Source of the DNA: Marinilabiliales bacterium
Lineage (GTDB): Bacteria > Bacteroidota > Bacteroidia > Bacteroidales > F082
Assembly (NCBI GenBank): GCA_002869465.1
Contig: PKSW01000435.1
Coordinates: forward strand, 1-5,195
Direction of reading: 5' to 3'
Length of the DNA: 5,195 nucleotides
Below, piece by piece: positions 1 to 5,195 of the stretch. Numbering within the stretch: the stretch's first letter is position 1; the number at the start of each line of letters is the position of its first letter. The notes under the pieces are model-generated. The model worked only from the letters and a program-made list of their open reading frames with translations. It did no database searches and was not told where the DNA came from. A program made the position numbers and the translations under genes.

Positions 1-233
1 CCTATGTTGAATTTGGCATGTGGCGCATGAACATAATAAATGGGAACACGCAAGAATACCAGTATTCACCATTAAATAACACATTGTATTTATATCCAAA
101 TAAATACGATGATCCTGATAAATTCAGTACTCATACCATTTACTATAATAAGAAAAAGGATGAGCTCCGAATCTGGCATATTTTAAAAGAATATGGTGAT
201 GATTCAGGTTATACTACTTTTAAGAGGCAATGA
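1..233 (+). CDS. 3' end of a hypothetical protein, truncated at the left window edge
   Basis: The reading frame is open from base 3 (codons TAT GTT GAA TTT GGC, then ATG at 18) to the TGA at 231-233. The ATG at 18 is therefore probably internal, and the gene most likely begins outside the window. About 76 residues are visible. They are rich in Tyr, Asn, Lys and Asp and alternate polar and hydrophobic residues (for example NTLYLYPNKY and ELRIWHILKEYG), which suggests a beta-rich C-terminal domain, possibly lipocalin-like or part of an exported protein. That fold guess is weak. I do not recognise the family, and no catalytic motif, signal or membrane segment is visible in this part. It is separated from the operon by about 150 bp containing a candidate promoter, so it is probably a separate transcription unit on the same strand. 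Confidence 0.6.
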   Translation, partial: YVEFGMWRMNIINGNTQEYQYSPLNNTLYLYPNKYDDPDKFSTHTIYYNKKKDELRIWHILKEYGDDSGYTTFKRQ

Positions 234-253
234 TTAGTCTAAATCTGCACCTT

Positions 254-352
254 TTAATCTTCGGTATCAATTTTATCCAGAATAGCCGACTGAACATCTT
301 CCTTTAGGTCTGAATCTTTTCTTACTTTTGAATCCAACTGAAATTCATTCAA
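254..352 (-). other. Cryptic 32-codon minus-strand reading frame in the intergenic gap (possible small ORF or gene remnant)
   Basis: Reading leftwards from a TTG at 352-350 to a TAA at 256-254 gives a charged, protein-like peptide containing SKVRKDSDLKEDVQSAILDK and ending DKIDTED. In-frame stops lie just upstream (tag, tga at 361-356), so it cannot extend further. There is no ATG and no clear ribosome binding site. The composition (regular Lys/Asp/Glu with amphipathic spacing) looks more coding-like than random AT-rich DNA. The KDSDLKEDV segment faintly resembles the start of BON-domain proteins, but this is only a visual impression. It could be a decayed gene end, a tiny real gene or chance. 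Confidence 0.2.
323..330 (+). promoter_or_regulatory. Candidate Bacteroidota -7 promoter element (TAnnTTTG) for the operon
   Basis: TACTTTTG matches the Bacteroidota -7 consensus TAnnTTTG exactly and lies 52 bp before the preferred ATG at 383, on the correct strand and in the only gap before the operon. The -33 TTTG box is poor: the nearest candidate is TTTA at 303-306, with a 16-bp rather than roughly 19-bp spacer. An 8-base motif with two free positions can occur by chance in AT-rich DNA, so support is modest. If used, it would give a leader of about 45 nt. Confidence 0.35.
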
Positions 353-382
353 TATTCACTATTGTTTTGCGTTGGTCTTTTG

Positions 383-1879
383 ATGGAAACTGTTTATGAT
401 GTTGTAATAATTGGGAGTGGGCTTGGAGGTCTCGAATGCGCTGCGATCCTCAGCAAACATGGATATCGTGTTTGTGTGCTTGAGAAAAATTCAAAACTGG
501 GCGGAACCCTCCATAGCTTCAAACGCTTTGGTTGCGAATATAGCACCGGTATGCATTATATCGGCAGCCTTGACGAAGGACAGGTAACCCATCAACTTTT
601 TAAATACCTCGGCATTCTGGATAAGATCAAAATAAAAAGAATGGATGCAACGGGTTTTGATCAATTCAGTATCGAAGGAAAAGAGTATAAATATGCCATG
701 GGTAAACATGCATTCGTTGAATTACTTAGTTCCTATTTCCCAAATGAGAAAGCTGATATTGCGAATTATTTCGGAGAAATTGAGAAAGCAACAAGCGAAG
801 TGGATGTGTACAATCTGAAACCTCTCAAAAATTTTGATATCAGAACAAATCAAGCCCTACATACCGGGGCCTTCAATAAAATAAAATCGATAACAAAAAA
901 CGCGTGTCTTCAAAATGTTTTGGGTGCACTGAACTTTGTACACGCCGGTGAGAAAAACAAAACCCCTTTTTATACACATGCGCTCATTAACAAATACTAT
1001 ATTGACAGTGCCTATAAACTGATAGATGGAAGTTATCAGATAGCCACATCGCTTGCCGGGAATATAATAGATTCCGGAGGAGATGTTTTTAACCGTGAAA
1101 AAGTTTCTGAGTTTGTATCAAAAAACGGAAAGATCATTGCTGTTAAAACCGAACAGGGAAAAACAATTTTCGGTAAACAATTCATTTCCAATATACATCC
1201 TGCATATACCATTTCCATGCTGGATGACACGCTGCTCCGGAAAACATACAAACAGCGTATTGCGAATCTTGACAGCACCATTTCTGCTCTTACGCTGCAT
1301 CTTAAATTAAAAGAAAACTCTTTTCCGTACCTGAATTATAACTATCATTATTACAAACGAAACGATGTCTGGTATCCGTCCTACTATTCAGAAAAAAACT
1401 GGCCGGAGTTTTACTATTTGTTTGTACCTGCTATATCCGGTTCAGATACATTTGCAAATTGTATCAGCATTCATACATACATGAAATTTGCAGAAGTTGA
1501 AAAATGGAAAGACTTGCCCATACGGCAAAGAGGCTATGAATATGAGGATTGGAAAGCAGCGAAAGCAGAAAAATTAATTCAATTGGTATCGGAGAAATTT
1601 CCGGAAATCAAGGGAAATATTGAAAACTATAATGTCAGCACACCTTTATCTTTGCGTGATTATATCGGAACACCCGATGGGGGCATGTACGGTATTTCAA
1701 TGAACTATAAAAACCCTTTAACAACCTATGTGGCACCAAGAACTAAGATACCCAACCTGTTTTTTACGGGCCAGAATGTTAGTCTTCATGGCATGCTAGG
1801 TGTAAGCATGAGCAGCCTGATCACCTGCGGTGAATTTCTGGGTATCAATAATTTGATTAAAGAAATAAATGAAAAATAG
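383..1879 (+). CDS. NAD(P)/FAD-dependent oxidoreductase, RetSat/CrtI (retinol saturase / phytoene desaturase-like) family
   Basis: This 498-residue flavoprotein is of usual length for the CrtI/RetSat group. Members saturate, desaturate or isomerise conjugated polyene lipids; the substrate here is unknown. The N-terminus carries the Rossmann dinucleotide motif GSGLGG (11-16), the acidic residue E34 closing the second beta strand, and GG at 40-41. Next comes TGMHYIG (55-61), which resembles the GIHYIG signature of all-trans-retinol 13,14-reductase-like proteins. LIDGSYQIATSLA (213-225) sits where the family has its PKGGS-type segment. The C-terminal FAD-contact motif is FFTGQN (460-465), followed by a Gly/Ser-rich helix. 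There is no signal peptide, so it is probably cytoplasmic or peripherally membrane-associated. I chose ATG 383 (METVYDVVIIG) over TTG 362 because it places the beta strand and glycine motif at the usual distance from the N-terminus; neither start has a Shine-Dalgarno motif. It is the first gene of the operon and overlaps the next by 11 bp. The family call is firm; the reaction is not known. Confidence 0.88.
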   Translation: METVYDVVIIGSGLGGLECAAILSKHGYRVCVLEKNSKLGGTLHSFKRFGCEYSTGMHYIGSLDEGQVTHQLFKYLGILDKIKIKRMDATGFDQFSIEGKEYKYAMGKHAFVELLSSYFPNEKADIANYFGEIEKATSEVDVYNLKPLKNFDIRTNQALHTGAFNKIKSITKNACLQNVLGALNFVHAGEKNKTPFYTHALINKYYIDSAYKLIDGSYQIATSLAGNIIDSGGDVFNREKVSEFVSKNGKIIAVKTEQGKTIFGKQFISNIHPAYTISMLDDTLLRKTYKQRIANLDSTISALTLHLKLKENSFPYLNYNYHYYKRNDVWYPSYYSEKNWPEFYYLFVPAISGSDTFANCISIHTYMKFAEVEKWKDLPIRQRGYEYEDWKAAKAEKLIQLVSEKFPEIKGNIENYNVSTPLSLRDYIGTPDGGMYGISMNYKNPLTTYVAPRTKIPNLFFTGQNVSLHGMLGVSMSSLITCGEFLGINNLIKEINEK

Positions 1880-3557
1880 GCCAAAAAATAAATTTCTGAG
1901 ATTTCTATTGTTTCTGCTGTTAGCAGTCGCGCTGGTAATTATTACCTTTTTTACATGGTATCATTTCGATACACAAATATCAAAACCGGCTGTTGATGAA
2001 TCGATTGTTAAGAATCTGCGAAGAGAAACGACCGGACCTGATCAATATCAAATAGGAAACAGCTGGTTGAAAAAAAATACATACGGACTTTGGGAAATGT
2101 ACCTTGAAGGCCCTGCTTTTGAACGAGGTGTGGTAAGTGGGAAATTGACTAAAGAGTTGATTTACAAACAGGAAAAATCATTTATTGATCAGATCAAGGA
2201 AATGATTCCATCTGAATCCTACCTGAATTTTCTGAAATATTTCATCCGGTTCTTCAATCGTGATATTGATGAGTATATTTTAAATGAATACCAGGAAGAA
2301 ATATACGGCATCTCATTTTCTGCTTCTGACGATTTTGATTTCATCGGCTCTAAATACGAACGCATGCTCAATTACCATGCTGCCCATGATGTAGGCCATG
2401 CCTTGCAGGACTTGATGCTGGTGGGCTGTACCTCTTTTGCCGCCAACATGGGTTATACAGACAGCAGCATGATCATCGGACGGAATTTTGATTTTTACAT
2501 CAATGATGCCTTTGCTGAAGACAAAATTATCTGCTTTGTAAAACCTGATGAAGGCCACGAATTCGCTTACATCACCTGGGCGAGTATGATAGGTGTCGTT
2601 TCTGGAATGAACAATAAAGGATTAACAGTTACAATCAATGCCGGGAAATCGGATGTGCCATTCAGGGCAGCTACGCCTATTTCTTTGTTAGCAAGAGAGA
2701 TTTTGCAGTATGCAACCAACATTGAGGAGGCTATTGAGATTGCAAAAAAAAGAAAAACTTTCGTGGCCGAATCCCTGTTGATTGGATCAGCCAGTGATAA
2801 TCAGGCAGTCATCATTGAAAAATCACCATCAAAACTTGGGGTTTACAGCGTTGATAATGAATATTTAGTTTGTTCCAATCATTTTCAAAGCAATGCTTTT
2901 GCAGATGACAAAAATAACAACGATCAAATCTCAACATCGGCATCATTGTACAGGCAAAACCGGACTATTGAAATGCTCAGCAAGGAAGATACATTAAGCT
3001 ATCTGGAAGCAGCAGCCATATTACGAAATCGCTGGGGTTTAAACGAACAACCTATTGGCATCGGCAATGAAAAAGCCATGGCACAGATGATCTCACACCA
3101 TAGTGTCATTTTTCAGCCTCTAAAAAGAAACATCTGGATTTCGACAGCGCCTTACCAGTTGGGAAAATACCTCAACTATAATTTATCTGACTTTTTCTCT
3201 GCAGATTACATGAACCCCTCAGCTACCATGTATGATACAGCATCCACCATTCCGGATGATCCATTCCTGTATTCAGTTGAGTTCAAAAATTATTTACAGT
3301 ATAAATCGGAACTTGTTAAACTTAAGGAAGCCACACAAAATAAAATACTACTGGAAGATAATTATATAGATTATTTTATTGCCCTCAATCCCGGATATTT
3401 TGAAAGTTACGTGCTTGCAGCCGATTATTACCAGTCCATTGGAAATACAGAAAAAGCACTACAACTTTATTCGAAATCGCTGAACAAAGAATTTGAAAAA
3501 ACATCGCAACGGCAGAAAGTAGAAGAAAAAATTCAAGCAATCGAAAACAAACCATAA
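1869..3557 (+). CDS. Membrane-anchored C45-family Ntn acyltransferase/hydrolase (acyl-CoA:6-APA acyltransferase-like) with TPR-like C-terminus
   Basis: Family members are Ntn hydrolases that self-cleave before a catalytic Cys and then form or hydrolyse amide bonds; fungal isopenicillin N acyltransferase is the best-known example. Visible in order: a basic N-terminus (K2, R4, K6, K8, R11) and a hydrophobic segment at about 9-30 without a lipobox, predicting a signal anchor with the enzyme outside the inner membrane; a helical region with HAAHDVGHALQ (170-180); the cleavage and nucleophile site VGCTSFAA with G186-C187; IIGRNFDFY (202-210), the typical GRNxDF partner motif; GMNNKGLTVTINA (246-258); CSNHF (335-339); and HSVIF (411-415) to ISTAP (424-428). 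Residues 511-540 resemble one TPR unit (GNTEKALQLYSKSL). At 562 aa it is much longer than the roughly 350-aa fungal enzyme because of the anchor, an extended N-terminal part and the TPR-like tail. The ATG lies inside the end of the preceding gene, suggesting translational coupling. Substrate unknown; amidase or peptidase activity is as likely as acyl transfer. Confidence 0.85.
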   Translation: MKNRPKNKFLRFLLFLLLAVALVIITFFTWYHFDTQISKPAVDESIVKNLRRETTGPDQYQIGNSWLKKNTYGLWEMYLEGPAFERGVVSGKLTKELIYKQEKSFIDQIKEMIPSESYLNFLKYFIRFFNRDIDEYILNEYQEEIYGISFSASDDFDFIGSKYERMLNYHAAHDVGHALQDLMLVGCTSFAANMGYTDSSMIIGRNFDFYINDAFAEDKIICFVKPDEGHEFAYITWASMIGVVSGMNNKGLTVTINAGKSDVPFRAATPISLLAREILQYATNIEEAIEIAKKRKTFVAESLLIGSASDNQAVIIEKSPSKLGVYSVDNEYLVCSNHFQSNAFADDKNNNDQISTSASLYRQNRTIEMLSKEDTLSYLEAAAILRNRWGLNEQPIGIGNEKAMAQMISHHSVIFQPLKRNIWISTAPYQLGKYLNYNLSDFFSADYMNPSATMYDTASTIPDDPFLYSVEFKNYLQYKSELVKLKEATQNKILLEDNYIDYFIALNPGYFESYVLAADYYQSIGNTEKALQLYSKSLNKEFEKTSQRQKVEEKIQAIENKP

Positions 3558-3569
3558 CTTGCAATTTCA

Positions 3570-5087
3570 ATGAAGCAACAAAAAAAAGTGATCATAATCG
3601 GGGCAGGATTGGCAGGTATGTCGGTAGGCAGTTATTTGCAGATGAATGGCTTCCAAACGGAGATATTCGAATCCTATTCAATGTCTGGCGGATTATGTGC
3701 TTCATGGAAAAGAAAAGATTACAATATTGATGGCTGCATTCATTTTATGGAAGGCCTGTCACCCGCTGAAGTGTATTATGATTTCTGGAATAATATCATT
3801 GATATGAAATCCATCGACTTCGTTTTTTTCGACAGCCATTCGGTAGTGGATGATAAAGACGGCAACCGGATTCATTTCTACAGCGATATTGATCAACTGG
3901 AAAACGAATTTTTAACCAAAGCGCCTGAGGATAGAAAACAAATCAAGAAGTTTATCGCGCTGGTCAGGAAGTTTAACAAAGTTAAATTACCAATCAAAAA
4001 GCCATTTGAAGTAATGACTGTTGCTGATAAACTCAAAGTGGCTTATCATATGTTTCCGTATTTGAGGAGCATGCGCAAATATTTGAAGATTACAAATCGT
4101 GAATTTGCCGAAAAACTGCAAAACCCAACACTCAAATACGCCATTGAAACAGCATTCGTAGGACATATGCCCTTGTTTTATTCCATCATGCCACTCGTCT
4201 GGCGTAACAAAAAAGACACGGGTTATCCAAAAGGAGGCGCAGCATTGATCAGCAGCATGATGGAAAAAAGTTATAAAGAACTGGGCGGCATCATTCACTT
4301 CGATTCAAAAGTTAAAAAAATACTTGTTGAGAATGATCGTACACGCGGCATTGAACTGGAAAACGGAAAAGTACACCGTTGTGATAAGGTTGTAAATGCT
4401 GCCGATGGCCGCACAGCAATTTATGATTTACTCGGCGGAAAATATAAAGACAAGAACATCATAGAAAGATACGAATCTGATGTATTTGAAACGATTGACA
4501 AAACCCTTTATATTGCCCTCGGTCTTAACCGCGACTTCTCGGATATGCCACGTAAAATTCATTTTTACATCGACAAGCCTATTGTTATCGACAAAATGAC
4601 CACGATGACACACCTCGAAGTTACCCATTACTGTGATGATCCGCATGCTGCTCCCGAAGGTAAATCTCTATTGGCTTTGATGCCAGAGGCTAAGGACTGG
4701 GAATACTGGCAAAACCTGCGACTGAATGATAAATCAAAATACAACAAAGAAAAAAACCGGGTTGCAAAAGATGTAATTGAAGCACTCGAAACAAAATTTG
4801 GAAATATTAAAGAATATGTGGAGATGATCGACGTGGCCACCCCGGCTACCTATATTCGTTATACAAATAACTGGACCGGAGGACAGATCAGTTGGAAAGC
4901 TACCCGGAAAACATTTGGCAAACCCACAACATGGCAAATCAAAGGATTGAAAGATTTTTACATGACCGGTCAATGGGCAGGTACTTCAGGAGGACTGATC
5001 AATGTAGTGATGATGGGTAATCACCTGACGCAGATCATTTGTAAAAATGAAGGCATAAAATTTACAGATAGAGTTCAAAAAAAATAG
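3570..5087 (+). CDS. NAD(P)/FAD-dependent oxidoreductase, CrtI / phytoene-dehydrogenase-like family (second, divergent copy)
   Basis: This is a 505-residue flavoprotein of normal family length. The Rossmann motif GAGLAG is at 11-16, E34 closes strand 2, and GG at 40-41 leads into GGLCASWKRKDYNIDGCIH (40-58), a signature I associate with a bacterial phytoene-dehydrogenase-like subgroup. YPKGGAA (219-225) is the conserved PKGG segment that the first oxidoreductase lacks. NAADG (276-280) and the C-terminal MTGQW (465-469) followed by a Gly-rich stretch complete the FAD site. There is no signal peptide or obvious transmembrane helix, so it is probably cytoplasmic or membrane-peripheral. The start ATG is 12 bp after the C45 gene; an A-rich codon run follows it and there is no Shine-Dalgarno motif. 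The stop is followed at once by a second in-frame stop (TAG TAA, 5085-5090). It is too different from the upstream oxidoreductase to be a recent duplicate and probably acts on another step or another substrate. The family is firm; the substrate is unknown, and a true carotenoid role is not supported by the neighbours. Confidence 0.88.
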   Translation: MKQQKKVIIIGAGLAGMSVGSYLQMNGFQTEIFESYSMSGGLCASWKRKDYNIDGCIHFMEGLSPAEVYYDFWNNIIDMKSIDFVFFDSHSVVDDKDGNRIHFYSDIDQLENEFLTKAPEDRKQIKKFIALVRKFNKVKLPIKKPFEVMTVADKLKVAYHMFPYLRSMRKYLKITNREFAEKLQNPTLKYAIETAFVGHMPLFYSIMPLVWRNKKDTGYPKGGAALISSMMEKSYKELGGIIHFDSKVKKILVENDRTRGIELENGKVHRCDKVVNAADGRTAIYDLLGGKYKDKNIIERYESDVFETIDKTLYIALGLNRDFSDMPRKIHFYIDKPIVIDKMTTMTHLEVTHYCDDPHAAPEGKSLLALMPEAKDWEYWQNLRLNDKSKYNKEKNRVAKDVIEALETKFGNIKEYVEMIDVATPATYIRYTNNWTGGQISWKATRKTFGKPTTWQIKGLKDFYMTGQWAGTSGGLINVVMMGNHLTQIICKNEGIKFTDRVQKK

Positions 5088-5102
5088 TAAGAGTCCTATA
5101 CC

Positions 5103-5195
5103 ATGCATATTCCTGAAATAGAAAAAAGATCGATTGAACAAATAAAACAGCACCAGGAGGATCAGCTTCCAGGATTACTCAATTATCTGATGGAA
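5103..5195 (+). CDS. 5' end of a phenylacetate-CoA ligase-like adenylate-forming enzyme, truncated at the right window edge
   Basis: An ATG 15 bp after the previous stop opens a frame that continues to the window end (31 codons). The visible peptide, starting MHIPEIEKRSIEQIKQHQE and continuing DQLPGLLNYLME, matches the typical N-terminus of PaaK-like ligases: a Pro-Glu-Ile-Glu start, then a helix of the IKxxQExxL type and LLxYL before the usual NSPFY segment, which would lie just outside. Such enzymes activate a carboxylic acid as an acyl-AMP and then a CoA thioester. The substrate cannot be told from 31 residues, and the ATP-binding motifs are outside the window. Close spacing on the same strand makes it the likely fourth gene of the operon. 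The call rests on recognition of a short N-terminus. Confidence 0.6.
   Translation, partial: MHIPEIEKRSIEQIKQHQEDQLPGLLNYLME

Noticed and set aside
234..242. Short palindrome TTAGTCTAA just after the stop of the leftmost gene, as a possible terminator
   Set aside because: The stem is only 4 bp, AT-rich, with a 1-nt centre and no T-run directly after it, so it cannot be supported as an intrinsic terminator.
350..364. Inverted repeat CAATA / TATTG upstream of the operon start, as an operator
   Set aside because: A 5-bp arm with a 5-nt spacer in AT-rich DNA is expected by chance, and the arms do not extend further.
362..382. In-frame TTG at 362 as the start of the first oxidoreductase (7 extra residues)
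   Set aside because: The ATG at 383 gives the usual short lead into the Rossmann strand (YDVVIIGSG). The extra residues MFCVGLL have no family support and there is no ribosome binding site before the TTG.
491..4973. Several minus-strand and alternate-frame open frames of 60-103 codons inside the large genes
   Set aside because: They lie entirely within well-supported genes, show no family motifs and have Cys/Phe/His-rich compositions typical of antisense shadows.
383..5087. Assignment of the two flavoenzymes as carotenoid phytoene desaturases (crtI)
   Set aside because: No phytoene synthase, cyclase or hydroxylase gene is in view, and the neighbours (C45 enzyme, PaaK-like ligase) point to another substrate. 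Only the family-level call is supported.
1..5195. CRISPR array, tRNA/rRNA genes, transposon ends or tandem repeats
   Set aside because: The window is almost fully occupied by protein-coding frames; no regularly spaced repeats, tRNA-like cloverleafs or paired inverted ends were seen by eye.

Overview
The window looks like the chromosome of a Bacteroidota member (Chitinophagia-, Sphingobacteriia- or Flavobacteriia-like). It is AT-rich, has no Shine-Dalgarno motifs before the starts, and contains one candidate promoter element of the Bacteroidota TAnnTTTG type. The protein families present are also common in that phylum. This placement is inference; no rRNA or other marker gene is present.

Layout: (1) 1-233 is the 3' end of a gene of unknown function that enters from the left edge. 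(2) 234-382 is a short intergenic region with a candidate promoter and a cryptic 32-codon reading frame on the minus strand. (3) 383-5195 is a compact plus-strand operon: a RetSat/CrtI-type FAD oxidoreductase (498 aa), a membrane-anchored C45-family Ntn acyltransferase/hydrolase with a C-terminal TPR-like tail (562 aa), a second, clearly divergent CrtI-like FAD oxidoreductase (505 aa), and the first 31 codons of a phenylacetate-CoA-ligase-like adenylate-forming enzyme that runs off the right edge. Junctions are an 11-bp overlap, a 12-bp gap and a 15-bp gap, with no terminator visible between the genes.

How they may work together (inference): the ligase would activate a carboxylic acid, perhaps aromatic or long-chain. 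The two flavoenzymes would saturate, desaturate or isomerise a conjugated or polyene chain. The C45 enzyme would make or break an amide or ester bond, on the outer side of the inner membrane if the predicted N-terminal anchor is real. This fits an accessory lipid, aryl-polyene or amide pathway better than carotenoid synthesis, because no crtB/crtY/crtZ-type gene is in view. Flexirubin/aryl-polyene loci of Bacteroidota are the first comparison to make, but none of their diagnostic genes (ketosynthases, acyl carrier proteins, ammonia-lyase, DarA/DarB) lies within these 5.2 kb. No RNA genes, mobile elements, CRISPR arrays or extended repeats were seen.
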